A stretch of DNA of 7,062 bases from CALNBC01 sp050945915 (lineage in GTDB: Bacteria; Bacillota; Clostridia; Christensenellales; CALWSW01). Positions 1-5,424 of this stretch are shown here, piece after piece. The stretch lies in NCBI GenBank assembly GCA_050945915.1, contig JBMNTV010000079.1, positions 1 to 7,062 on the forward strand, written 5' to 3'. A model generated the notes under the pieces. It worked only from the letters and a program-made list of their open reading frames with translations, was not told where the DNA came from and made no database searches. The translations under genes were made by a program, and so were the position numbers. How positions within the stretch are numbered: position 1 is the stretch's first letter; the number at the start of each line of letters is the position of its first letter.

Positions 1-2
1 CC

Positions 3-302
3 CAGGAGGCCCTGAAGAAGGTGGTGGAAGAGGTCGGGGAGTTTGCGGCGGAGCTGGAAAGCGGAAACAAGGGCCGCGCCTTTGAAGAGATGGGAGACCT
101 GCTCTTCGCCGTGGTGAACGCCGCCAGACTTTCGGGCATCGACCCCGAACTTGCGCTGAACAGGGCGACGGAGAAGTTCACCCGCCGCTTCTGCCTGATG
201 GAGGAGGAAGTGAATAAAAGCGGCAGAAACATGGAAGAACTCTCACTAAGGGAGCTGGATGCGGTGTGGGACCGGATTAAAGCGAAAACGCCCCAAAATT
301 GA
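3..302 (+). CDS. mazG: MazG-family nucleotide pyrophosphohydrolase, C-terminal part (5' truncated)
   Basis: This is the last 99 codons of a gene that begins before the window. MazG proteins hydrolyse nucleoside triphosphates to the monophosphate and pyrophosphate in the cytoplasm, which cleans the nucleotide pool and in some bacteria tunes ppGpp. The sequence shows the helical metal-binding signature: VEEVGEF with its acidic pair, then about 20 residues later EEMGDLLFAVVNAAR, where the E-x-x-D spacing binds magnesium. The segment GIDPELALNRATEKFTRRF that follows is typical of the C-terminal domain of the two-domain MazG family. The reading frame is open to the left edge, so the start cannot be seen. 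Its place just upstream of the HU gene matches a common Firmicutes gene order. No terminator is visible after the stop, so some transcripts may run on into hup. Confidence 0.92.
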   Translation, partial: QEALKKVVEEVGEFAAELESGNKGRAFEEMGDLLFAVVNAARLSGIDPELALNRATEKFTRRFCLMEEEVNKSGRNMEELSLRELDAVWDRIKAKTPQN

Positions 303-323
303 GGGTCATATGTCTGAAAAGTC

Positions 324-352
324 TTGTAGAATCTAGGAAATACTGCTAGAAT
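324..352 (+). promoter_or_regulatory. Probable vegetative promoter of the HU gene (extended -10)
   Basis: A -10 hexamer TAGAAT (347-352, one mismatch to consensus) is preceded by TG at 344-345, which makes an extended -10. A weak -35, TTGTAG (324-329), sits exactly 17 bases upstream. Transcription would begin near 359 and leave a leader of about 135 bases before the HU start codon. The match is by eye; the weak -35 is offset by the extended -10. Confidence 0.6.
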
Positions 353-356
353 AAGA

Positions 357-441
357 GGGCCGAGAAGCCCGTCCACAGTTGCGTTTGGGACTCGGCATAT
401 GATTGGATCAGGCAGCACGAAGCCGCGGTTTCGCTGGCGGC
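357..441 (+). other. Structured 5' leader of hup
   Basis: The transcribed leader contains several short inverted repeats. GGGC (357-360) can pair with GCCC (367-370). The longer GCCGAG (359-364) can pair with CTCGGC (391-396). The two stems share bases 359-360, so only one can form at a time. A third stem, GCCGC (422-426) with GCGGC (437-441), lies closer to the gene. No known riboswitch class is recognised. It could affect mRNA stability or HU autoregulation, or it may be ordinary leader structure. Confidence 0.35.
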
Positions 442-493
442 CGTCGCGATCTCTTTCTGTAAGCAACCACACTTTTTTTCAGGAGGATCAACC

Positions 494-766
494 ATGAACA
501 AGAACGAACTCGTTGCCGCTATTGCCGAGAAGAGCGCACTTTCGAAAAAGGATGCAGAAAAGGCCGTTTCCGCCTTCGTTTCCACCGTTACCGAAACCCT
601 CGCGCGGGGAGAGAAGGTTCAGCTCGTCGGCTTCGGCACATTTGAGGTTAAAGAGCGCGGCGCCCGCAAAGGTCACAATCCCCTTACCGGAGCTGAGATT
701 GACATTCCCGCTTCCAAAGCGCCCACCTTCAAGGCCGGCAAGGCTCTTAAGGACGCCCTTAACTGA
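494..766 (+). CDS. hup: DNA-binding protein HU
   Basis: This complete 90-residue protein has the normal HU length. HU is a small nucleoid protein that acts as a dimer and bends DNA with two beta arms. The N-terminal helices (about 1-40) form the dimer body. The family signature runs through residues 46-66, starting with GFGTFEVKERGARKG and followed by HNPLTG. Pro63 is the residue that intercalates between base pairs at the tip of the arm. The C-terminus, FKAGKALKDALN, is also typical. An ideal AGGAGG site (481-486) lies seven bases before the ATG and fixes the start. One small oddity is His61, where most HU proteins have Arg (GRNP); the change is conservative and the arm is otherwise intact. 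The gene has its own promoter and terminator, so it is probably mainly monocistronic. Confidence 0.97.
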   Translation: MNKNELVAAIAEKSALSKKDAEKAVSAFVSTVTETLARGEKVQLVGFGTFEVKERGARKGHNPLTGAEIDIPASKAPTFKAGKALKDALN

Positions 767-785
767 GTTTGGTTCCATGGGTTCG

Positions 786-815
786 AAGGACCTCCAGCAA
801 GGCGGTCCTTTTTTT
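786..815 (+). terminator. Rho-independent terminator after hup
   Basis: AAGGACC (786-792) pairs with GGTCCTT (804-810). After one T-C mismatch the stem continues with CC (794-795) and GG (801-802) around a five-base loop, AGCAA. A run of seven T (809-815) follows. It lies 20 bases after the HU stop codon. Confidence 0.93.
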
Positions 816-1008
816 GTTCGTATTTCCGCCTTTTCCGGCAACTCAATGCACCGCCGCATTCCCGCCCAAACAGCGGTCCTGCTACCTTTCGGATCTGCCG
901 GCACCGTGGGCAAATCCAATGACAGACAAAAAGGCGAACTGGCCGAGTCACATTTGTGGGGAATAGCAAAAAATGGATAAAATTTGGTGACTATTTTTGG
1001 CTGGAGCA
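816..1008. other. Intergenic stretch without a convincing gene
   Basis: Short open frames cross this stretch, but none has a ribosome binding site or a recognisable protein. The last 50 bases become AT-rich (TAAAAT at 978-983 with TTGTGG at 954-959, an 18-base gap), which could be a weak vegetative promoter for the genes downstream. Otherwise nothing is seen here. Confidence 0.5.
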
Positions 1009-1035
1009 TAAAGGGTAAAGAATTCGAAACGATAT
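1009..1035 (+). promoter_or_regulatory. Sigma-28 (SigD/FliA-type) promoter
   Basis: TAAA (1009-1012) is followed after exactly 15 bases by AACGATAT (1028-1035). The Bacillus SigD consensus is TAAA-N15-GCCGATAT, so the -35 core and the spacing are perfect and six of eight -10 positions match. A TATAAT overlaps at 1033-1038 but has no sensible -35 at 16-18 bases (AAAGGG), so flagellar sigma fits better than the vegetative one. Transcription would start near 1042, about 80 bases before the FlxA-like gene. E. coli flxA is known to be FliA-dependent, which agrees with this call. Confidence 0.7.
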
Positions 1036-1121
1036 AATAATTAAGGGTTGTATGTTCAAACGAATTCCCAATGGGATCCGTTTGCCCCTAGCCGCAGCAA
1101 CTAGAATGGAACGAGGGATCA

Positions 1122-1487
1122 ATGATGAGAATTGCGGGCAGCTCAAACAGCTACTCCATCAGCGCCAGCCGGATTCAGGGGCTGGACGCGGCAAGCCAGG
1201 ATGGCATCGTCAAGGCCATTCAGAAGCAAATGTCCAACGTCCAGAACCAGATGCGCGGAATTTCGTCGAACCAGGAAATGACCCGGCAAGAAAAGGAGTT
1301 GGCCAAAAAAGAGCTCAAGGAGCATCTTCAGAGCCTGAATGACCAGCTGAACCAGAGAAAAGCGGAACTGAAAAACAAAAAAGCCTCCGGCGATGCCCAG
1401 GACTTTTCCGACGTTGATCAGAGCATCGCAACTATGGAGATGCTCCTTGAGGAGGATTTCCTGCAGGGGGGTATTGAATGCCGATAG
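1122..1487 (+). CDS. FlxA-like small helical protein
   Basis: The protein has 121 residues and no signal peptide or membrane segment. The N-terminus (1-25) is rich in Ser and Ala. Residues 27-85 form two long amphipathic helices rich in Gln, Lys and Glu, split by a short turn (GISSNQEMTRQE, 46-57). This helix-SSNxxM-helix pattern, with QKQ and NDQLNQRK, is characteristic of FlxA-like proteins, a family found beside motility genes whose molecular role is poorly known. An acidic tail (97-115) ends the protein. Two ATG codons lie in tandem (1122 and 1125); GAGGG (1113-1117) serves either, with slightly better spacing to the second. The next gene overlaps its end. The sigma-28 promoter upstream suggests it is made with the late flagellar genes. 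Family assignment is by eye and the cellular role is not claimed. Confidence 0.75.
   Translation: MMRIAGSSNSYSISASRIQGLDAASQDGIVKAIQKQMSNVQNQMRGISSNQEMTRQEKELAKKELKEHLQSLNDQLNQRKAELKNKKASGDAQDFSDVDQSIATMEMLLEEDFLQGGIECR
1465..1471 (+). promoter_or_regulatory. Ribosome binding site deciding a TTG start
   Basis: AGGGGGG lies just ahead of an in-frame TTG at 1474 and inside the end of the FlxA-like gene. The spacing is short (four bases after AGGGG). The alternative GTG at 1501 has no purine-rich site before it. The ATG at 1478 is in another frame and stops after eight codons. Confidence 0.45.
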
Positions 1488-1848
1488 CACGATCAAACGG
1501 GTGAGCGCAGCGCGCATCGCCATGCTGAAGATGAAAGCCAGGGTCAGAACTCTGGAGACCGAAATCCAGCTGGACGGCGCCCGGGGCATCTCCACCGCCA
1601 AGAAGGAAGAATTGCTTTCCACCATCAGGAGCAGGATGCTGGACATTTCGTCAAAGCTGAACGACCGCAAAACGGCGGATGCCAGCCGGGGCGTTATCCT
1701 CAAGTCTCCTGCGAGCCAAAAGGAAAAGCATGATGAGGCGAAGAAGGACAAGGATCGGGTGATCATTCAGCTCGAAACCAGGACACCGCTGAAGGTCACC
1801 AAGGTCTGGTATCAGAAAAAGGGCAGGCTGCTCAATATCAAGCTGTAA
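1474..1848 (+). CDS. Small coiled-coil protein of unknown function, partner of the FlxA-like gene
   Basis: With the TTG start the product has 124 residues and overlaps the upstream gene by 14 bases; a GTG start at 1501 would give 115. No family is recognised with confidence. Residues 6-35 and 41-66 are two basic amphipathic helices joined by a short turn (DGARGIS), and the second ends in KLNDRK. This resembles LNDQLNQRK at the same place in the neighbouring FlxA-like protein, so the two may be divergent paralogues or two parts of one complex. A highly charged linker (82-95) leads to a C-terminal stretch with beta character (RVIIQLETRTPLKVTKVWY) and a basic tail. There is no signal peptide, membrane segment or cysteine. 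The overlap implies translational coupling and co-expression from the sigma-28 promoter. The coding frame is well supported; the exact start is not. Confidence 0.7.
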   Translation: MNADSTIKRVSAARIAMLKMKARVRTLETEIQLDGARGISTAKKEELLSTIRSRMLDISSKLNDRKTADASRGVILKSPASQKEKHDEAKKDKDRVIIQLETRTPLKVTKVWYQKKGRLLNIKL

Positions 1849-1901
1849 AAGGCGATCCCTGCCCTGCCCATGCTGTGCCATTTCAATTCCAGCGCAAAGG
1901 A

Positions 1902-1932
1902 CGGCCGCCCGGGAAACCGGGCGGCCGCTTTT
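1902..1932 (+). terminator. Strong terminator between convergent genes
   Basis: CGGCCGCCCGG (1902-1912) and CCGGGCGGCCG (1917-1927) form a perfect 11-base-pair stem closed by a GAAA tetraloop, followed by C and TTTT (1929-1932). It ends the two-gene plus-strand unit. Read from the other strand the stem is followed by GTCCTTTGCG, a poor T tract, so it may also stop the reductase transcript but less efficiently. Confidence 0.88.
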
Positions 1933-1960
1933 GTATTGTGTTCGAAAGAACGGCGTATGG

Positions 1961-4471
1961 TTACTTGCCGGCTGCGGCGCTTTCGCCAGCGATACGGCCG
2001 GAGACCAGAATTTCGGTCACGGCGTTTGCGCCGAGGCGGTTGCCCGCGAAGAATCCGCCGGTCACTTCACCGGCAGCATACAGGCCGGGGATGGGTTTGC
2101 CGCTGGAATCCAGCACATGGCGATCCAGGTCGACCACCAGTCCGCCCATGGTGTGGTGGGTGGAAGGCGCCATGAAACGGACCTTGATCTTATCGATGTG
2201 ATAGGATTCGATGATGTAGTGGCCATCCTCATCCCTGTCGCAGTTGCCGATGGTGCCGCGATAAGCGTTCTTGGAAGGAACGGGGGAAACATCCGTCGCG
2301 CCGATGATATAGGCGTCGTACTCCCGGATGGTCTGCTCGAGAACCGCAGCGTCGATGCCCAGCAGTTCCTCGGCCTCCTCGAGGGTGCAGTAATACACGC
2401 GGCCTTCGATGTTGTTTTCTGCGGTGCCCTGGCCCGCGTTGCCCAGCTCGACGTAGACTCCTCCGTCCGTGCCGTAATCGAAGGCGCCCTGGGAGAGGAC
2501 GTCGCGCTCTGCGGATTCGTCGACGAAGCGCTTACCCGCGTTGGGATGACCTGCGGGGCTGATGTAGATCACGTTTTCGCCGGTGCCGCCCGCGAGGTTG
2601 CCGTTGTCAACCCAGCCGAGGGGCATGAGCTGGGTATAGCCCATTCCGGTGACCGCAGCGCCCACGGCCTGGGCCATGACGATGCCGTCGCCCATGGCGA
2701 AGTTGCGGTTGGTGGTCTTGATGGTGGGCAGGAGGTCGTCGGATGACCAGTACTTGTTGGTATCAATCACCATCTGGATGTTCGCGGCGTATCCGCCGGT
2801 GGCGAGGATGACGCCCTTGGTTGCGGTGATCTCCACCTCGGTGCCGTCGTACTGGGTGGCGTGGACGCCCACCACGCGGCCGCTGGAATCGGTGATCAGG
2901 GCATCGGCGGTGGTGCGGGTCATGATCTTGTTCTTGGGGTTGGCCTTCAGGATGGTGTTCTCCGGAACCTTGAAGTATCCGCCCCACTTGCTCTTGTACT
3001 CCTCGCCGTCCACGATTCCGCCTCTCACGGAGTTCGTGCGCTGCCACAGGCAGCCGATCAGCGTTCCGGTAATCTGGTTATTGAACTGGGCGCCCTGCTC
3101 GATCAGCCAGGGCTTGATGTCATAGGCCTTTTCGCACATCTGCTTGACCAGTTCGAAGTCGCTGTAAATCCACTCGGACTTGTCGTGGCTCAAGCGCAGC
3201 CCGCCGTAATAGGTCTGGAAAATGTGCAGTTCGATGGTGGAGAACACAGTCAAATCGGTTTCAGACTCGCCCCGGCTCAGATGCTTGTCAGCATACTTGA
3301 GATACTCCCGGATCTGCTCCTTGAGGGTGAGCAGGGTATCCAGGTATTCGGGATGCACGCCCCGGCTGGGCAGGTCGTAGTCGTCCACGTTTTTGATATG
3401 GGCGGTGTTGGAACCGTCAAAGGGCTGCTCGCTCCAATCGAGGATGGTCCTCAGCGTGGCGAGGCGGCCAACGTCGGACTTGACCTTGTTCACTTCTTCG
3501 CCGGTGGGCTCGAAGATGCCGGTGGTGGCTTCCGGATTCTCCGGATCCCAGACGAGGGAGGGCTGAACGGCCTGGAATGAGCCGCCGGAAACCAGGGTGT
3601 TTCCGCCCATTTCCACGTTCTTTTCGATGACGAGGACGGTGGCGCCCTGCTGCGCTGCGGCCGCGCCTGCAGCCATGCCCGCGCCGCCCGCGCCGACGAC
3701 GACCACGTCATAGGTGTCGGTGATCTTCGCTTTCGGAGTCAGGGTATAGGGGATCGCACCGACGCGGAGGGCATCGACGCTGCAGCCAGCCTGATTTGCG
3801 GCGTCCTCCACAGCGGTGAGGATGGCGTTGCTGGTGAAGGTGGCGCCGGAAACCACGTCTACTCCGGTGGAGGTGTGGTCCATGATGGCCTGGAACATGA
3901 TGTCGTAGGCGCAGTCGCCGACATGCTCGGTTTCCCTCTGCTCCACGATCTCGATGCCGGTGATGGCGTCCTGGGAGAAGGTGACGGAAAGCACGACGTT
4001 GCCGTTATACCCCGCTCCGGTTCCGGTATACGTTCCGGGGGTGAAGGAGATGGCGCCGACTTCCTGTGCTTCGCCCCGGGCGGCAGCAAGGGCCTTTTCC
4101 AGCGCTTCGATGATGGCGGCGCTGGTGATGGTGGCGCCGGTCACGCTGTCCACCTGAGCGGACTGGGCGGCGAGGATGGCGTCAGGCATTTGCTCGATGG
4201 CAAGGGTGCCCACGCCGGCGGTTTCGGAGTCGCCGATGACAAGAACATTGGTGATCGCGTTTGCATCAACGGTGACCTCGACGGTCACTTCCCCGCCAAA
4301 GCCCCTGGCCTTGCCAGTGTAGCTGCCCGGGGTATAAATGCCGGCTTCGGGGACGGGGGTCGGCTCAATCGCTGGGACGGGATCGCCGTTTACTTCGGAG
4401 TCCGTCGTCGCGCAGGCGGCGCAACCAAAGACCAGCGCCAACGCGAGAAACAAACAGAGCAGTTTCTTCAT
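1961..4471 (-). CDS. Secreted lipoprotein flavin reductase (two FMN-binding domains plus FAD fumarate/urocanate reductase-type domain)
   Basis: The 836-residue protein begins with a lipoprotein signal (MKKLL, hydrophobic run, VFGC with Cys17 as the likely lipid site), so it should sit on the outer face of the membrane. A Pro-rich linker leads to two FMN-binding domains (about 44-133 and 141-229). Each ends in the motif that ApbE flavinylates, DSVTGAT (Thr114) and DVVSGAT (Thr211). The FAD domain opens with the GAGGAG dinucleotide loop (260-265), Glu283 and GGNTLVSGG (289-297), and a capping region of about 300-510 follows. The C-terminal end matches soluble fumarate and urocanate reductases: RFVDESAERD (Arg656), HHTMGG (772-777), GLYAAGEVTGG and GNRLGAN (Arg812). 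No CxxCH haem motif is present, so electrons should arrive through the FMN groups. The substrate is not known. GGAGGG lies seven bases before the ATG. A MerR-type promoter precedes it. Confidence 0.93.
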   Translation of the reverse strand: MKKLLCLFLALALVFGCAACATTDSEVNGDPVPAIEPTPVPEAGIYTPGSYTGKARGFGGEVTVEVTVDANAITNVLVIGDSETAGVGTLAIEQMPDAILAAQSAQVDSVTGATITSAAIIEALEKALAAARGEAQEVGAISFTPGTYTGTGAGYNGNVVLSVTFSQDAITGIEIVEQRETEHVGDCAYDIMFQAIMDHTSTGVDVVSGATFTSNAILTAVEDAANQAGCSVDALRVGAIPYTLTPKAKITDTYDVVVVGAGGAGMAAGAAAAQQGATVLVIEKNVEMGGNTLVSGGSFQAVQPSLVWDPENPEATTGIFEPTGEEVNKVKSDVGRLATLRTILDWSEQPFDGSNTAHIKNVDDYDLPSRGVHPEYLDTLLTLKEQIREYLKYADKHLSRGESETDLTVFSTIELHIFQTYYGGLRLSHDKSEWIYSDFELVKQMCEKAYDIKPWLIEQGAQFNNQITGTLIGCLWQRTNSVRGGIVDGEEYKSKWGGYFKVPENTILKANPKNKIMTRTTADALITDSSGRVVGVHATQYDGTEVEITATKGVILATGGYAANIQMVIDTNKYWSSDDLLPTIKTTNRNFAMGDGIVMAQAVGAAVTGMGYTQLMPLGWVDNGNLAGGTGENVIYISPAGHPNAGKRFVDESAERDVLSQGAFDYGTDGGVYVELGNAGQGTAENNIEGRVYYCTLEEAEELLGIDAAVLEQTIREYDAYIIGATDVSPVPSKNAYRGTIGNCDRDEDGHYIIESYHIDKIKVRFMAPSTHHTMGGLVVDLDRHVLDSSGKPIPGLYAAGEVTGGFFAGNRLGANAVTEILVSGRIAGESAAAGK

Positions 4472-4495
4472 GTCTTTCCCTCCGATATTTTTTCT

Positions 4496-4550
4496 TGACG
4501 GCCATAAGAAAAATACCCAGTGATTTCCATATGGCCGTCACGGGTATTTT
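4496..4550. repeat. Two interleaved perfect inverted repeats in the reductase leader
   Basis: Repeat A is TGACGGCCATA (4496-4506) with its exact reverse complement TATGGCCGTCA (4530-4540). Repeat B is AAAATACCC (4510-4518) with GGGTATTTT (4542-4550). The order A-B-A'-B' means the two pairs interlock. On the minus strand B' covers the -10 box and A' starts at the predicted transcription start. Repeat A would thus make an 11-base-pair stem-loop at the very 5' end of the reductase mRNA, while repeat B would be complete only in DNA or in transcripts coming from upstream. Confidence 0.85.
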
Positions 4551-4577
4551 AAAACAGTATAGCAACTGTATTGTCAA
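4546..4577 (-). promoter_or_regulatory. MerR-type promoter of the reductase gene (20-base spacer)
   Basis: On the minus strand a perfect -35 TTGACA (4577-4572) is followed by 20 bases and then TAAAAT (4551-4546), one mismatch from the -10 consensus. A normal spacer is 17. Spacers of 19-20 are the known hallmark of promoters that MerR activators switch on by twisting the DNA. The -35 lies one base past the stop codon of the MerR gene. Transcription would begin near 4539, about 70 bases before the reductase start codon. Confidence 0.75.
4554..4569. promoter_or_regulatory. Probable MerR operator
   Basis: ACAGT (4554-4558) and ACTGT (4565-4569) form an inverted repeat with a six-base centre, lying entirely between the -35 and -10 boxes. 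This is where MerR dimers bind their target promoters. The adjacent MerR-family protein is the natural candidate ligand; that pairing is inferred from position. Confidence 0.65.
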
Positions 4578-4578
4578 G

Positions 4579-5424
4579 TTAATATTTTGTCGTACATGCT
4601 TTCTCAAAGGGTATCCAGAATTCGAGGTGCGCGATAAAACTGTTTGGGCAACACCTTCTGAAAAGCATTCTGCCGATGATATCTCCTGAGAGCCTTTCGC
4701 CCCGCTGTTCCATTCGCTCCACCTGTTTCAGGACCTCGTCCAACGCCCGCCTGCTGCCATCGCTCTTGAGGATCGCGCAATAGCAGTCGCTGTGGGCGGG
4801 GTATTCCTCCACCTGGCTGTTGATGACCACATTCAGCCGGTGCGCATCCTCCTTTTCGATGCAGGAGCCCCGGGCGACGATGAAACCGTTGTCTGCCTTT
4901 CTGACCAGAAGGCTCAGCGTAACCTCCGGCATGCAGGAGATGAAAGAGGCCTCGGCTTCTTTGCGCTCACGCAGGATGTTCGGATCTGTCGTTTCGGGGA
5001 TTGCGCCCTGGCGGACGAGATCCTCCCACACGGAGATGCGATACATCGCGGGGCGGGGGGATTTGACCCAGACGCTGTCTGCCAAACCGGCGGAGGAAAC
5101 CCTGTCCGCGTGCCGCTTCAGGGCGGACACCATCCGCCTGATGTGTTCGATTTGGGCGGCGAGTTCGCACTCCTTTTTTTGGATGCAGGCCAGCACCCGG
5201 TCCGGATCGCCGTTATGCATCAGATCCATGGCCTCCTCCAGGGAAAAGCCCATGGCCTGGTAAGAACGGAGCTGCTTGATGTTCGTGATTTGCTCCCTGT
5301 CATAATACCGGTAGCCGTTGCGCTCGTCCCGCTGGGAGCGGATCACCCCTTTTTTCTCAAGAAAGCGCACGCCGCCCTTCGTCAGGCCGAAAAGCTCGGC
5401 GACTTCACCGATCCTGTACTTCAT
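4579..5424 (-). CDS. MerR-family transcriptional regulator with C-terminal effector-binding domain
   Basis: The 281-residue protein starts with a standard MerR DNA-binding domain: YRIGEVAELFGLTKGGVRFLEKKGVI (3-28) contains the helix-turn-helix and NGYRYYD (36-42) the wing. KQLRSYQAMGFSLEEAMDLM (50-69) is the second helical pair. A dimerisation coiled coil spans about 73-108. The remaining 160 residues form a large C-terminal domain that ends in HLEFWIPFE, resembling the GyrI/BmrR-type small-molecule binding fold. This points to an organic ligand rather than a metal. Its cysteines (80, 86, 164, 188, 214, 216, 258, 259, 277) do not form the metal-site pattern of MerR or CueR. The ATG overlaps the stop codon of the phosphatase gene (ATGA), and only a weak GGAAG precedes it, so translation is probably coupled. 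It most likely activates the reductase promoter directly downstream. Confidence 0.92.
   Translation of the reverse strand: MKYRIGEVAELFGLTKGGVRFLEKKGVIRSQRDERNGYRYYDREQITNIKQLRSYQAMGFSLEEAMDLMHNGDPDRVLACIQKKECELAAQIEHIRRMVSALKRHADRVSSAGLADSVWVKSPRPAMYRISVWEDLVRQGAIPETTDPNILRERKEAEASFISCMPEVTLSLLVRKADNGFIVARGSCIEKEDAHRLNVVINSQVEEYPAHSDCYCAILKSDGSRRALDEVLKQVERMEQRGERLSGDIIGRMLFRRCCPNSFIAHLEFWIPFEKACTTKY

Noticed and set aside
310..336. Tiny open frame with GAGGG before ATG just after mazG
   Set aside because: It has only eight codons and covers the -35 box of the hup promoter; no evidence that it is a leader peptide.
488..1009. Minus-strand open frame of 173 codons over the HU gene
   Set aside because: It runs antisense through HU and its terminator and matches nothing recognisable.
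1033..1038. Perfect TATAAT as a vegetative promoter
   Set aside because: No -35 is present at suitable spacing; the overlapping sigma-28 pattern with exact 15-base spacing explains the site better.
1478..1504. ATG at 1478 as start of the second small gene
   Set aside because: It is in a different frame and stops after eight codons.
1931..2746. Long plus-strand open frame of 271 codons opposite the reductase gene
   Set aside because: It is antisense to a well-supported coding frame, has no ribosome binding site or family features, and its composition (Gly, Val, Asp, His) is that of a reversed GC-rich gene.
2861..3580. Plus-strand open frame of 239 codons within the reductase
   Set aside because: Antisense shadow of the FAD domain and cap; no recognisable domain and no start signal.
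3875..4498. Plus-strand open frame of 207 codons over the FMN domains
   Set aside because: Antisense shadow; Gly- and Asp-rich low-complexity product with no motif.
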